NCBI RefSeq assembly: GCF_014117425.1
Contig: NZ_CP059725.1
Coordinates: forward strand, 1,178,001-1,242,000
Direction: 5' to 3'
Length of the DNA: 64,000 bases
Source of the DNA: Bartonella sp. HY038
GTDB taxonomy: Bacteria > Pseudomonadota > Alphaproteobacteria > Rhizobiales > Rhizobiaceae
A model generated the notes under the pieces. The model was not told where the DNA came from. It saw only the letters and a list, made by a program, of their open reading frames with translations, and searched no databases. Of this stretch, positions 1-9,573 are shown one piece after another; position 1 is the stretch's first letter, and every line of letters begins with the position of its first letter. Position numbers and translations under genes: made by a program.

Positions 1-2
1 CA

Positions 3-452
3 AGACGTAGTCTTACGCAGGTATTTGATCCATTTCGTGATGCTGCCAAAGATGTGAAACAATCACTAAGCCAAACGAGTGATGCATTAAAAGGTATTGC
101 GTCTCCCTCCCTTGAAGATCAAGCAATTTTGGATAGTCGCAATTTATTGCCACCGACAAATTACCAAGGTGACGATAATTATCTGATGAGCGATAAGCCA
201 CAAAGTGTAAATCAGCAAGATCATTACGTATTTGATGCTTCATCGCGACGTAAAGGCAAGGCTGTAAAACATCATGCGAGCTTTGAAATGAAGCGTCCGG
301 TGCGTAAGCATCGTTTGAAGCACAATAGCGGGCGTTTTTCACGCAATAGTCATGGAAAAAAAGCCGCCTATTATGTCGAGCGATCCGTAAAATCGGTGCC
401 ATTGGGTCAAATAATCAATAATAAGAATGGGGCGCAAAGTTCCGATGAGTGA
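3..452 (+). CDS. tatB: Sec-independent translocase TatB, C-terminal part (5' end outside window)
   Basis: The reading frame is open from the left edge, so the start and the N-terminal membrane helix lie outside the window. The visible part begins with an amphipathic segment (RRSLTQVFDPFRDAAKDVKQ) like the helix after the TatB membrane anchor, then a long polar tail. TatB partners TatC in recognising twin-arginine signal peptides. The assignment rests mainly on position: its stop overlaps the start of tatC by 8 bases, as in tatABC operons. The tail is unusually basic, rich in Lys, Arg and His. A GTG at 54 is internal and not a likely start. Confidence 0.75.
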   Translation, partial: RRSLTQVFDPFRDAAKDVKQSLSQTSDALKGIASPSLEDQAILDSRNLLPPTNYQGDDNYLMSDKPQSVNQQDHYVFDASSRRKGKAVKHHASFEMKRPVRKHRLKHNSGRFSRNSHGKKAAYYVERSVKSVPLGQIINNKNGAQSSDE

Positions 453-1281
453 GAGTAAAAAAATAGCAGCAGATAAAACAGAAGATATGGATGATAGTGC
501 TGCACCCTTAATGGATCACTTGAATGAGCTGCGTTCAAGACTGATTTGGTGCATTGCAGCCTTTATGGTTGCTTTTGTTTTATGTTTTGCTTTTGCTGTC
601 GATATTTTTAATTTTATTGTCCGCCCTATGCAATGGGCGATGGTTTGGCATGGTGATGACCCTGCTAACTTGACCTTGATATATACTGATTTATTTGAAT
701 TTGTTTTTGCAAAGATTAAAATTGCCGCTTTTGGTGGTGTGGTTATTGCCTTTCCTGTCATTGCTATACAGCTTTATCGTTTTATTGCGCCTGGTCTTTA
801 TAAAAATGAGCGCAATGCATTTTTACCATTTTTAATAGCTGGTCCCTTATTGTTTTTGGTCGGCGCAGCGGTCGCTTATTATCTTGCAACGCCGATGGTA
901 AGTTGGCTTGCACTGTCTATGCAGCAAGTAGCGCCGGCGGGCGGTGATTTGCATGGTGCTGCTAAGATTGTTTTGTTGAACAAGGTATCAGAATATTTGA
1001 GACGGGTGATTTCTTTTGTGTTGGTTTTTGGTTTAATATTCCAAATGCCAATTGTCACAAGTCTACTGGTGAAAGTTGGTATACTATCAGCGCAAGGGCT
1101 TGCCAGTAAGCGCCGTTATGCAATTGTTGCTATGTTCGTTGTTGCGGCTATTGTCGCTCCGCCCGATGTATTGAGTCATATTACACTTGCACTTCCAATG
1201 GTGCTCCTTTACGAAATATCGATTATTATTGCACGCATGATTGAACGAGGACGAAAAGCAGACAACGATAGTAGTGCTTAA
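445..1281 (+). CDS. tatC: Sec-independent protein translocase TatC
   Basis: Polytopic inner-membrane core of the twin-arginine translocase, the receptor for folded proteins with RR signal peptides. The product is 278 residues with six hydrophobic segments. It has the N-terminal family motif MDHLNELRSRLIW, the conserved FEFVFAKIKIAAFGG loop region and a Glu in YKNERNAF before the next helix. I chose the ATG at 445 because it overlaps the tatB stop; an in-frame ATG at 427 would add six residues. The C-terminus is charged (RMIERGRKADNDSSA). It is translationally coupled to tatB and followed after 74 bases by serS. Confidence 0.95.
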   Translation: MSESKKIAADKTEDMDDSAAPLMDHLNELRSRLIWCIAAFMVAFVLCFAFAVDIFNFIVRPMQWAMVWHGDDPANLTLIYTDLFEFVFAKIKIAAFGGVVIAFPVIAIQLYRFIAPGLYKNERNAFLPFLIAGPLLFLVGAAVAYYLATPMVSWLALSMQQVAPAGGDLHGAAKIVLLNKVSEYLRRVISFVLVFGLIFQMPIVTSLLVKVGILSAQGLASKRRYAIVAMFVVAAIVAPPDVLSHITLALPMVLLYEISIIIARMIERGRKADNDSSA

Positions 1282-1355
1282 TTGAATATTTGCTCTATCA
1301 AATAAGACCTGATGTTTCTCTTCAAATAAATAGCTTTATTATATGGTGAAAATTT

Positions 1356-2636
1356 ATGCTTGATATTAAATGGATCAGAGAAAATCCGCAAAGCCTCGAT
1401 GAGGCACTTCTAAAACGCGGCGCACCTGCGCAATCTGCAGAAATTATAGCTCTTGATGCCCAGCGTCGTGCCCATGTCTTTAACTTGCAAGAAATGCAAG
1501 AGCGCCGCAATGCTGCATCAAAAGAAATTGGTCAAGCAATGGCTAATGGCGATAAAGAACGTGCAGAAAAGCTAAAGGAAGAAGTTTCAGCTTTAAAGTC
1601 GGCCTTTAGTGAAGCAGAACAAGAAGAGCGCCGTTTAAATCAGGCGCTTGAAGATGTTTTATCTCGTACACCTAATATCCCGCTTGATGATGTGCCAGTT
1701 GGTCCTGATGAAAGTGCCAATGTTGAAGTGCGTAAATATGGTACGCCGCGTGAATTTTCTTTTGCACCAAAAGAGCATTTTGATATTGGTGAAGCATTAG
1801 GCGGTATGGATTTTGAACGGGCAGGGCGCATGTCTGGTGCGCGTTTTACCATCTTGTCTGGTATGTTGGCGCGTCTTGAGCGTGCGCTTGGCCAATTCAT
1901 GCTTGATATTCATACCAATGAGCATGGCTACCGTGAAGTGTCAGCACCTATTCTTGTTCGTGATGATGCGCTTTATGGTACGTCGCAATTACCAAAATTT
2001 TCGGAAGATCTTTTTCAAACTACTGATGGTCGCTGGCTTATTCCTACAGCGGAAGTGCCGCTTACTAATTTGGTGCGTGAAGAGATTTTGGATGAAAGCA
2101 TATTACCTTTACGATTTACCGCGTTAACACCTTGTTTCCGCTCAGAAGCGGGTTCTGCTGGTCGTGATACCCGCGGTATGCTGCGTCAGCACCAGTTCTG
2201 GAAAGTTGAAATGGTGGCAGTAACTGATCGTGATTCTTCATTGCTTGAATTAGAGCGTATGACGGAATGTGCAGAAGAAGTGCTAAAGCGTTTAGATCTT
2301 CCATTCCGTACGGTTGTGTTATGTACGGGCGATATGGGTTTTGGTTCTAAAAAGACCTATGATATTGAGGTTTGGTTGCCTGGTCAAAATGCTTATCGTG
2401 AGATTTCTAGTTGCTCGGTTTGTGGTGACTTTCAAGCGCGTCGTATGAACAGCCGTTATCGGGTAGAAGGTGAAAAGACCTTGCAATTTGTCCACACGTT
2501 AAATGGTTCGGGAACTGCTGTGGGACGTTGCCTTATTGCCGTACTGGAAAATTATCAGCAAGAAGATGGTAGCGTCATTATTCCTGATGCACTTATTCCT
2601 TATATGGGCGGTGTCACGCGTATTGCTGCCCTTTAA
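1356..2636 (+). CDS. serS: Seryl-tRNA synthetase
   Basis: Charges tRNA-Ser (and tRNA-Sec where present) with serine in the cytoplasm. The 426 residues are the usual length. The N-terminal 110 residues form the tRNA-binding coiled-coil arm, rich in charged heptads ([18 protein letters not shown]). The class II core shows motif 2 ([20 protein letters not shown]) around residue 260 and motif 3 ([16 protein letters not shown]) near residue 390. The tatC-serS-surE-pcm order is typical of Rhizobiales. Confidence 0.97.
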   Translation: MLDIKWIRENPQSLDEALLKRGAPAQSAEIIALDAQRRAHVFNLQEMQERRNAASKEIGQAMANGDKERAEKLKEEVSALKSAFSEAEQEERRLNQALEDVLSRTPNIPLDDVPVGPDESANVEVRKYGTPREFSFAPKEHFDIGEALGGMDFERAGRMSGARFTILSGMLARLERALGQFMLDIHTNEHGYREVSAPILVRDDALYGTSQLPKFSEDLFQTTDGRWLIPTAEVPLTNLVREEILDESILPLRFTALTPCFRSEAGSAGRDTRGMLRQHQFWKVEMVAVTDRDSSLLELERMTECAEEVLKRLDLPFRTVVLCTGDMGFGSKKTYDIEVWLPGQNAYREISSCSVCGDFQARRMNSRYRVEGEKTLQFVHTLNGSGTAVGRCLIAVLENYQQEDGSVIIPDALIPYMGGVTRIAAL

Positions 2637-2642
2637 TATCAT

Positions 2643-2668
2643 CATGCTGTCATAAGTTGGCAGCATGT
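2643..2668 (+). terminator. Stem-loop after serS
   Basis: CATGCTG and CAGCATG form a 7-bp stem with an 11-base loop just after the serS stop. The T-run afterwards is weak (TTTAATAA), so termination is only possible. A second wider inverted repeat, AAGCCAACA / TGTTGGCTT, spans about 2714-2760 with a loop of about 30 bases. Confidence 0.4.
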
Positions 2669-2828
2669 TTAATAAAGCATTATGCTGCTAATTAGCTTGT
2701 CTATTTTAAAATGAAGCCAACACTATTGTAATATGTCAGTTTATTCAATCTGTTGGCTTTATTCTAAACTTGCATGACCATTATAATTCTATTCAACTTA
2801 GATTTTTAAGAAATTCAAGGAGTTTCAC

Positions 2829-3587
2829 ATGCGGATTTTAATTACCAATGATGATGGTATCCACGCCGAAGGTTTAACCGTCCTTGAGGATATTGCGAGA
2901 TCTTTAAGTGATGATGTGTGGGTTGTTGCTCCTGAAAAAGACCAAAGTGGTTTATCTCATTCCTTAACCCTTTCCGATCCCTTGCGCATGAGACAGATTG
3001 ACGATCGTCATTTTTCTGTCCGTGGAACGCCAACCGATTGTGTCATTATGGCTATCAAGCATATTATGCCACAAGCCCCTGATATTGTTTTGTCTGGAGT
3101 GAATTCAGGCGGTAATCTTGCTGATGATGTTACTTATTCTGGTACTATTGCAGCTGCTATGGAAGGGACTTTATTGGGCGTGCGCTCTTTTGCTCTTTCG
3201 CAAGAATATGTAAGTGAGAATAATAATCGGATTATTCCATGGGATACAGCAAGGCAGCATGCGCCTGCTATTTTACAAAAATTGATCTCATTACCCTATA
3301 AGCAGGGTGTGTTGACTAATCTTAATTTTCCAGCTTGCGGGTCTAATGAGGTTACGGGTGTCGAAGTTACCCATCAAGGGCATATTGCCCATGATATTTA
3401 TATTGATGAGCGCCATGATGGGCGCGGTTTCCCATATTTTTGGTTAAAGTTTTCGCGCAATAGAAATTTATGTGCAATTGGTAGTGATGCTTACGCGGTG
3501 GATAAGAAAAAGATTTCTATTACGCCTTTGCATCTTGATCTTACGGCGCAAGATGAAATTGCCGTTTTACAGAAAGCATTTTCTTAA
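2829..3587 (+). CDS. surE: 5'/3'-nucleotidase SurE
   Basis: Metal-dependent survival protein that dephosphorylates nucleoside monophosphates. At 252 residues it has the family length. The N-terminal metal-binding motif [10 protein letters not shown] is intact, as are the conserved [18 protein letters not shown] stretch around residue 90 and GTPTDCV around residue 66. The start is supported by a strong AAGGAG 7 bases upstream. It sits just before pcm, and the surE-pcm pair is a common stationary-phase repair neighbourhood. Confidence 0.96.
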   Translation: MRILITNDDGIHAEGLTVLEDIARSLSDDVWVVAPEKDQSGLSHSLTLSDPLRMRQIDDRHFSVRGTPTDCVIMAIKHIMPQAPDIVLSGVNSGGNLADDVTYSGTIAAAMEGTLLGVRSFALSQEYVSENNNRIIPWDTARQHAPAILQKLISLPYKQGVLTNLNFPACGSNEVTGVEVTHQGHIAHDIYIDERHDGRGFPYFWLKFSRNRNLCAIGSDAYAVDKKKISITPLHLDLTAQDEIAVLQKAFS

Positions 3588-3677
3588 TCTTTTTTTATTG
3601 TTAAGTGCATTTTATATGTTTGAGCCAAAAGCACCGTTGATGCTTTTGGTTGTTGAAGTTGAAGAGTTAATAAGACT

Positions 3678-4340
3678 ATGGCTGCTGAAAATAAGGTATT
3701 GTCGGAATATGAAGCTCTAGCAGGTTTAGCTTTGCGCATGCGTGCAAAGGGAATTGACCTTTCTGAGCTATTATTGGCATTGGAACAGACGCCGCGACGT
3801 AATTTTATGGATTCGGCTTTTAGTGATATTGCCTATAGTAATAGCGTTATACCCATTGAATGCGGCGAATATATTGAACGTCTTGATGAGCAATTGATTT
3901 TGATTAATACTCTGCAGCTTGAAAAAAAACATCGTGTTTTAGAAGTGGGTACGGGATCAGGTTTTACAGCAGCTTTGATGGCGCGCCTTGCTGGGCGTGT
4001 TACTACAATTGAACGTTATAAAACTTTATGTGACGAAGCACGTATACGATTTCAAAATCTAATGCTTGATAACATTATTTTACGGCAAACCGATGCCATG
4101 CGCGGCATTCCGGGTAATGGTCCATTCGACCGTATTATTATTTGGCCAGCAATGGTGAAGGAGCCTTTAGCCTTCATGGAAATGTTAGCAGGTAATGGTA
4201 TTTTGCTCGTTCCACTTGGAGTGGATGATGGGGTGCAAACCATCATGCGTTATTCCAAAACGGGTACCAGATTTGAGCGGTCAGATATGTTTAGAGTACG
4301 TTATCAACCATTTATTGAGGGTGTCGCTGAAATTTTATGA
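3678..4340 (+). CDS. pcm: Protein-L-isoaspartate O-methyltransferase
   Basis: SAM-dependent methyltransferase of 220 residues. It methylates isoaspartyl residues so that damaged proteins can be repaired. The SAM-binding motif I VLEVGTGSGFTAALMARL lies around residue 88, followed by the acidic TTIERYK strand end. The N-terminal part (MDSAFSDIAYSNSVIPIECG) matches the family region before motif I. It follows surE by 90 bases and is probably cotranscribed with it. Confidence 0.92.
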   Translation: MAAENKVLSEYEALAGLALRMRAKGIDLSELLLALEQTPRRNFMDSAFSDIAYSNSVIPIECGEYIERLDEQLILINTLQLEKKHRVLEVGTGSGFTAALMARLAGRVTTIERYKTLCDEARIRFQNLMLDNIILRQTDAMRGIPGNGPFDRIIIWPAMVKEPLAFMEMLAGNGILLVPLGVDDGVQTIMRYSKTGTRFERSDMFRVRYQPFIEGVAEIL

Positions 4341-4465
4341 TTATTTTATGGCAAAATATAAGAAAAATTGCATTTTTTTGACATTTTTTTTCCAATCTTA
4401 ACTCTCAAGTAAGATTAACCCTATTTAATGGCCTTGTCATTGATTATCGGGTACAGGCAAATCAG

Positions 4466-5806
4466 ATGCATTTAAAAATAATTGATAAGGTTTCACGCCG
4501 CTATATTCAGGGGGCGGCACTCATAGTAATTACTGGTTTAGTTGCTGGTTGTAGTTCTGATACTATGCGGTTTACCGATGGTCTCTTTACAAATTCGACA
4601 CCATCACAGCAAGCTGCAGTAAATCGTCCCATTCCGCAACAGCAGGCACAGCCGCAACAATTGCCGCCGCCAGTGCAAAGCGGAACTATCCAAAGCAATG
4701 CTTTGCCACCAGCGCAGCCACAATATCAAGCGTCGCAGCAGCCACAATATCAGGCTCCGCAACAGCCACAATATCAGGCGCCGGCGCAGCAATACCCACA
4801 GCAGCCAACACACCAATTGGCGCCGGGACAGGTTGCCGGTACTGGCGAGCCACCACGTAATCTTGGTACATTGCCGGCAAATGCTGTGCAAGGCGGTCAC
4901 GCTTCATCAAGCGCTAATAATCGCAGCTATATCGTTCAAAGTGGTGATACTTTGACGCGTGTGGCTAATCGTAATGGTGTTAGCGTTAATGATATTAAAA
5001 ATGCCAACGGGCTTTCAAGTGGTGCGATTCGTGTAGGTCAAAATTTAATTATTCCAGGTCGTGGTACAGGTAATCAAGGTACTGCTGTAGCGTCAGCTAA
5101 TGCAGCTGTAACCCCAGTGAGTGTACCTCGTACGCAAGCTGGAAATCAACAAGTAGCTGCGGTGCGGCCAAATGCGCCTGCTGCGCAAGCCTCAACGTCT
5201 AATCAAAATACGGCTCAAGCTAGCAATCAAAGTAATGTGATTGACACGGTTGCTGTTCGTATGGATCAGCCAACCACTGCTCCTCAGCCAATTGCGCCAA
5301 CACAACAACAAAATGCGACGAGCGGTCAAGCCCAACAGCCACCGCAAGCCCAAAATGCTGTTGCTTCAAAAAATGATTCTATTGCTCAAGCTGAGCAAGT
5401 TGCGGCTGTTGCACCGCAAGCAACAGGTATTTCGCAAATGCGTTGGCCTGCACGTGGACGTATTTTGAGCAGCTTTGGCCAAAGGGAAGGTACTGTTACC
5501 AATGATGGTTTAGATATCTTGGTTCCTGAAGGTACATCAGTACGCGCAGCAGAAAATGGCGTTGTTATTTATGCTGGTGATGGCTTGAAGGAATTTGGTA
5601 ATACTGTACTTATCCGCCACGAAAATAATATTGTGACTGTATATGGGCATAATAGTAAAATTCTTGTAAAGCGTAACCAGCAAGTACGTCGCGGCGATGA
5701 AATTGCAAAGTCAGGTATGTCGGGCAATGCAGCCACACCTAAGCTACATTTTGAAGTGCGTAAAAATTCCGTGCCCGTAAATCCAGCGAAGTTTTTAGAA
5801 AACTAA
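4466..5806 (+). CDS. NlpD-like lipoprotein: LysM plus M23 peptidase domain
   Basis: Predicted outer-membrane lipoprotein of 446 residues that controls peptidoglycan hydrolysis at division. The signal peptide ends in a lipobox (GLVAGC, Cys near residue 29). A Gln/Pro-rich stretch with repeated PQYQAPQQ units spans about residues 50-115. One LysM domain (SYIVQSGDTLTRVANRNGVS) starts near residue 153. A second low-complexity Ala/Gln linker follows, then a C-terminal M23/LytM domain (residues 325-446). In the M23 domain the first metal-site His appears to be absent: the segment reads SSFGQREGTVTNDGLDI rather than the usual H...D pattern. LHFEVR is present near the end. Like NlpD and EnvC, it may activate amidases rather than cut peptidoglycan. 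The surE-pcm-nlpD order supports the NlpD assignment. Confidence 0.88.
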   Translation: MHLKIIDKVSRRYIQGAALIVITGLVAGCSSDTMRFTDGLFTNSTPSQQAAVNRPIPQQQAQPQQLPPPVQSGTIQSNALPPAQPQYQASQQPQYQAPQQPQYQAPAQQYPQQPTHQLAPGQVAGTGEPPRNLGTLPANAVQGGHASSSANNRSYIVQSGDTLTRVANRNGVSVNDIKNANGLSSGAIRVGQNLIIPGRGTGNQGTAVASANAAVTPVSVPRTQAGNQQVAAVRPNAPAAQASTSNQNTAQASNQSNVIDTVAVRMDQPTTAPQPIAPTQQQNATSGQAQQPPQAQNAVASKNDSIAQAEQVAAVAPQATGISQMRWPARGRILSSFGQREGTVTNDGLDILVPEGTSVRAAENGVVIYAGDGLKEFGNTVLIRHENNIVTVYGHNSKILVKRNQQVRRGDEIAKSGMSGNAATPKLHFEVRKNSVPVNPAKFLEN

Positions 5807-5935
5807 TGCAATGCGAGTATGATATTAGTGCATATAAGTTCATCGAAATAAGGTTGCAGATTACTTTGTTTACTACCCGATAATTATAAATAAAGTAGTT
5901 TAAAGCCTATATTTCGTATGTTAGTTTTTGTTTTA

Positions 5936-5968
5936 AAACGGTCTGATAGATTATCAGGCCGTTTTTTG
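5936..5968 (+). terminator. Rho-independent terminator after the nlpD-like gene
   Basis: Inverted repeat ACGGTCTGAT / ATCAGGCCGT (one G-U type mismatch) with a 5-base loop, followed by TTTTTTG. It closes the tat-serS-surE-pcm-nlpD run. Confidence 0.8.
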
Positions 5969-6079
5969 TTTAAACTAGGGGATTTGCTTTCTATTTAAAT
6001 TTTCTGTCATTTTACAAGGTCATTAAGACATGCTACTAGAGTGTAAGGCTTTTAAAAATGTTGGATTACGGCACCGCGC

Positions 6080-6658
6080 ATGAAAAATAATGCTCTTTCT
6101 TTTCCTAATATATTGACTTATGCACGCATTATTGCTGTGCCGTTGGTGGTGTTGTGTTTTTTTCCTGAAGGAGAATTCAAATCATCAGATACCGCACATT
6201 GGGCGGCTTTCATTATTTTTGTAGTCGCTAGCATTACTGATTTTTTTGATGGCTATCTTGCACGCATGTGGAAGCAAACATCTAATATAGGCCGTATGCT
6301 TGATCCTATTGCTGATAAATTATTGGTATCGACTTGTCTTTTGCTGTTAGCTGCAAATGGAACGATTGCAGGATGGTCGCTTTGGGCCGCAATTATCATT
6401 CTTTGTCGTGAAATTTTGGTGTCGGGTTTAAGGGAATATTTGGCTGAATTGAAGGTCGGAGTTCCGGTATCGCGCCTTGCTAAATGGAAAACAACAGTTC
6501 AAATGATAGCGCTGATGATCTTGCTTATAGGGCAGGCAGGCGAGCCCTACTTCATTTACACAACACAACTTGGTCTTGTCTTATTGTGGATTGCAGCCAT
6601 ATTAACGTTAATTACTGGATGGGATTATTTTAGAGCTGGACTTAAACACATTATTTGA
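6080..6658 (+). CDS. pgsA: CDP-diacylglycerol--glycerol-3-phosphate 3-phosphatidyltransferase
   Basis: Integral membrane enzyme that makes phosphatidylglycerophosphate, the committed step to phosphatidylglycerol and cardiolipin. The 192 residues carry the complete CDP-alcohol phosphotransferase signature near residues 51-77: DFFDGYLAR, eight residues, G, then MLDPIADK, with all four Asp. Several hydrophobic helices follow. In related genomes uvrC often lies upstream and moaD-moaE downstream; here only the moa genes remain next to it. Confidence 0.94.
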   Translation: MKNNALSFPNILTYARIIAVPLVVLCFFPEGEFKSSDTAHWAAFIIFVVASITDFFDGYLARMWKQTSNIGRMLDPIADKLLVSTCLLLLAANGTIAGWSLWAAIIILCREILVSGLREYLAELKVGVPVSRLAKWKTTVQMIALMILLIGQAGEPYFIYTTQLGLVLLWIAAILTLITGWDYFRAGLKHII

Positions 6659-6761
6659 CAACTAATTTGAATTTAGCATTTATTTTAGAGTAGTGTATTC
6701 TTAAAAAAAATTCATTGCCTATTTATATTAATTGCAGAAAACACCGTTAAGGAAAATTGTT

Positions 6762-7013
6762 ATGAAACTCGTTTATTTTGCTTGGGTCAGAGAGAAAATT
6801 GGCACAGCAGAAGAAAAAATCGAATTGCCTGAAACGGTAACAAATGTCAGCGAGCTTTTTGAGTTTTTAAAAAACAGTGAAGAAAAATATGCCTCTGCTT
6901 TCGCAAATGAAGCTATTATAAATGTTGCAATTGATCATGAGCAAGTATCGCATGATACAGCAATTGTTGGGGCGCAAGAAATAGCTTTTTTCCCTCCAAT
7001 GACGGGAGGATAA
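6762..7013 (+). CDS. moaD: Molybdopterin synthase small subunit MoaD
   Basis: Ubiquitin-like sulfur carrier of 83 residues. It ends in the diagnostic Gly-Gly (FFPPMTGG) whose thiocarboxylate donates sulfur to precursor Z (cPMP). I chose the ATG at 6762, which has AAGGA upstream and gives the family-typical N-terminus MKLVYFAWVREKIG. An in-frame TTG at 6732 would add ten unlikely residues. It ends 2 bases before moaE, and its last codons carry the moaE ribosome binding site (GGGAGG). Confidence 0.93.
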   Translation: MKLVYFAWVREKIGTAEEKIELPETVTNVSELFEFLKNSEEKYASAFANEAIINVAIDHEQVSHDTAIVGAQEIAFFPPMTGG

Positions 7014-7015
7014 TT

Positions 7016-7495
7016 ATGATTGATAGCAAAGCTGTTGATATTTATGTCAGCATTCAAGACAAAGATTTTGATGTTAATTCTGAGATTGAACGGCTGACCA
7101 GTAAGAATAAGAATATTGGGGCTGTTGTTAGTTTTCTTGGTCTTTGCCGCGATGAAGCTGGTACATTAAAAGCGTTGGAACTTGAACATTATCCTAATAT
7201 GGCTGACAAGCAAATTGAAAGGATGGCAAATAATGCTGCTCAACATTGGGAACTTGATGCAGTTACAGTCATTCATCGTTATGGATTGATTGGGGTGGGG
7301 GAGAATATTGTTCTGGTTATAACAACCTCTAAACATCGCACTGCTGCATTTCAAGCGGCAAATTTTATTATGGATTACTTAAAAACTGATGCCCCTTTTT
7401 GGAAGAAGGAGCATAAGAAAGATGGTAGTACTGGTAGTTGGGTTGAGGCAAAGCAGGATGATCGGTTAAAACGCGATCATTGGCAAAACGGTTGA
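7016..7495 (+). CDS. moaE: Molybdopterin synthase catalytic subunit MoaE
   Basis: The 159 residues are the large subunit of molybdopterin synthase, which converts cPMP to molybdopterin with MoaD. Conserved features are GAVVSFLGLCRD near residue 36, HRYGLIGVGENIVLV near residue 83, SKHRTAAFQA near residue 103 and the catalytic-lysine region PFWKKEHKKDGS near residue 125. It is translationally coupled to moaD. No other moco genes are in the window. Confidence 0.95.
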   Translation: MIDSKAVDIYVSIQDKDFDVNSEIERLTSKNKNIGAVVSFLGLCRDEAGTLKALELEHYPNMADKQIERMANNAAQHWELDAVTVIHRYGLIGVGENIVLVITTSKHRTAAFQAANFIMDYLKTDAPFWKKEHKKDGSTGSWVEAKQDDRLKRDHWQNG

Positions 7496-7861
7496 TTTCA
7501 ATTTTATCGTAAAATAGTATATTAAAGCTATTTTTATCTTATGTGATATTATGTAAAAATCGTCTTTCCCTTTGCTTGGAAATGATTTAATGAAATCATG
7601 TTTTATAATGTTCTGTGATGTTCATTTAAAAATAGAGGCAACCAACCACCAAGAAATAATGTATTAAACATTTTTCTAACAATATAGTAAGGTTTTTTAT
7701 ATATCCTTTTTGGATTATTTAAGACTAATTAATGATTGAGTATGCTTACATGTTATGTGTTTTAAATTTGTAAGAGCACATAAAATAAATATTTTTATTG
7801 GTGTTAATTTTTTAACATCATTTTACGCAATAAATGTTGCGTGATTCGAGCAGGAGTTCTT
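7496..7861. other. AT-rich intergenic region, no gene seen
   Basis: 366 bases between moaE and the IalB-like gene. No ORF with a credible start and no strong hairpin was seen. It presumably holds the promoter of the downstream gene. Confidence 0.5.
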
Positions 7862-8422
7862 ATGTCAGCTTTTGGAAATTTTTTTAAATCCGTGAATAAA
7901 GCAATTTGTGCTATCTCTATGACTGGATTGCTTGTTTCCCTGGGTATGGCACCTGTGATAGCTTTTGCACAGCCTGCTAGTCAACAAGACGTACCACAAA
8001 ACCAAAACTTTGGCTCTTGGACAAAAGTATGTAGTCAACCATCTGGCACACCTAATATCCAATGCGAAATTACGCAAAGTGCTCGCGCTAAGGATCGTCC
8101 AGACATTTCTTTTCGCGTTTCGTTCATAAAAAGGCCAGCAAAGGATCAAGGTACTTTACTGCGTGTTATTGTTCCTATTCGCGTAGAGCTACAACTCGGT
8201 ATTGGTATTATGATTGATGGCACAACCGATATGGGACATATGCCGTATCGCCGTTGTTTGGGTGATAGTTGTGTTGCTGAGGTATTGCTCAATAATACCG
8301 AACTTGCTTCATTCCTCAACGGTAAGAATGCAACCTTTTATGTCTTTACCACCCCACAAGATGGTGTTGGTGGTATCATTAACCTTGATGGTGTAAAAGC
8401 GGGTTATAACGCATTACCTTAG
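7862..8422 (+). CDS. Invasion-associated locus B (IalB) family exported protein
   Basis: Periplasmic or outer-membrane associated protein of 186 residues with a clear signal peptide (hydrophobic core ISMTGLLVSLGMAPVIAF, cleavage probably after AFAQ or AFA). The mature part has the family pattern: NFGSWTKVC with a paired Cys in IQCEITQ, then RRCLGDSCVAEV. IalB in Bartonella is linked to erythrocyte invasion, but the family is widespread in Rhizobiales and its biochemical role is unknown. The start at 7862 has CAGGAG upstream; a GTG at 7841 would add seven residues. It stands alone between noncoding stretches, with a terminator downstream. Confidence 0.88.
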   Translation: MSAFGNFFKSVNKAICAISMTGLLVSLGMAPVIAFAQPASQQDVPQNQNFGSWTKVCSQPSGTPNIQCEITQSARAKDRPDISFRVSFIKRPAKDQGTLLRVIVPIRVELQLGIGIMIDGTTDMGHMPYRRCLGDSCVAEVLLNNTELASFLNGKNATFYVFTTPQDGVGGIINLDGVKAGYNALP

Positions 8423-8472
8423 AAGCATTTTAAAAATTTTTTATGGCTGTTTAATTTAAATAGTACGGACAG

Positions 8473-8515
8473 AAGAGCGTTTTATACATTAAATTGTGTT
8501 AAAATGCTCTTTTGT
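8473..8515 (+). terminator. Rho-independent terminator after the IalB-like gene
   Basis: AAGAGCGTTTTA and TAAAATGCTCTT pair with one mismatch around a loop of about 16 bases and are followed by TTTTGTGTTTT. Confidence 0.7.
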
Positions 8516-8798
8516 GTTTTAGTTGGGCATGTAATTATTTTTAATATATAAACTTTGCTGCTTAGCAATTTTTATATAAGATGAAGTCTCTCCGTGCTTG
8601 CGTAGTGGTCCAGTATTTTTTACATTCTTGTCAAAAATTCTTTTGATTGTGTTTTATATCTTTTGCCTTGTTTCTTTTCTTGTATTAAAACAAAGCTAAG
8701 AGCACTTAACATTCGTTAATCCGGATTTATTTAATTCCATTAGATTAAAATGCAAATAATAGTATTTTTACCGTCTTATGCGGTTATAGGAAATAGTC
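8516..8798. other. Intergenic region before rpe
   Basis: With the terminator, 376 bases without a gene separate the IalB-like gene from rpe. A 21-codon ATG frame at 8581 has no recognisable product and I do not call it. Nothing else was seen. Confidence 0.5.
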
Positions 8799-9488
8799 AT
8801 GTCCACTGAAATAATTATTGCTCCTTCTATTCTAGCATCTGACTTTTCAAAGCTTGGTCAAGAGGTAAAAGATGTTGTATCCGCTGGGGCGGATTGGATA
8901 CATATTGATGTAATGGATGGACATTTTGTTCCAAATATTACTTTCGGACCTGATGTGGTGAAAGCCATTCGCCCTTTAACTGATGCTGTTTTTGACACTC
9001 ATTTGATGATTGCTCCATGCGATCAATATATTGAGGCTTTTGCCAAGGCAGGTTGTGATATTATAACTATCCATGCTGAAGCAGGTCCACATTTGCATCG
9101 CTCACTGCAAACTATTCGCAGTTTGGGAAAAAAGGCTGGCGTAGCGCTTAATCCGGCTACACCTGAAAGCGTTCTTGAATATATCCTTGATGATGTTGAT
9201 CTTGTTTTGGTCATGAGCGTAAATCCCGGCTTTGGTGGTCAAAGTTTTATCTCATCAAGCTTAGACAAAATTTCTCGTGTAAAAGCACTAATTGGCAATC
9301 GTCCTATTGATATTGAAGTGGATGGTGGAGTGTGTCCACAAAATGCTGAAACTATCGCGCATGCAGGTGCCAATGCTCTCGTTGCAGGATCCGCTATCTA
9401 TAAAGGAGGGGATACCACAACCTATGGTCCGCGTATCAGTGATATTCGTAATGCTGCAAAAAGCGGAATTTCAAAGTGGCGTTCATAG
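8799..9488 (+). CDS. rpe: Ribulose-phosphate 3-epimerase
   Basis: TIM-barrel enzyme of 229 residues that interconverts ribulose-5-phosphate and xylulose-5-phosphate in the pentose phosphate pathway. Active-site motifs are intact: APSILASDF near residue 9, [15 protein letters not shown] near residue 32, [19 protein letters not shown] near residue 138 and the phosphate-binding VDGGV near residue 176. It lies 85 bases upstream of purB on the same strand. Confidence 0.97.
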   Translation: MSTEIIIAPSILASDFSKLGQEVKDVVSAGADWIHIDVMDGHFVPNITFGPDVVKAIRPLTDAVFDTHLMIAPCDQYIEAFAKAGCDIITIHAEAGPHLHRSLQTIRSLGKKAGVALNPATPESVLEYILDDVDLVLVMSVNPGFGGQSFISSSLDKISRVKALIGNRPIDIEVDGGVCPQNAETIAHAGANALVAGSAIYKGGDTTTYGPRISDIRNAAKSGISKWRS

Positions 9489-9573
9489 ACTATGAGACGT
9501 CGAAATTTTCGATATTACGAACTATTTTAGTGTAAGTTAAAATTATTCCCCTTGTAAAACAGGAAAGAAAAAA

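Noticed and set aside
4715..4800. Tandem DNA repeats as a possible CRISPR or minisatellite
   Set aside because: The units are in-frame codons for PQYQAPQQ inside a coding gene, with no spacers.
4604..4910. Minus-strand ORFs rich in Leu/Trp or Ala/Val opposite the nlpD-like gene
   Set aside because: Shadows of the repetitive Gln/Pro coding region; low-complexity and without starts or context.
8581..8646. 21-codon ORF (MKSLRACVVVQ) between the IalB-like gene and rpe
   Set aside because: No ribosome binding site and no homology that I can name; likely chance.
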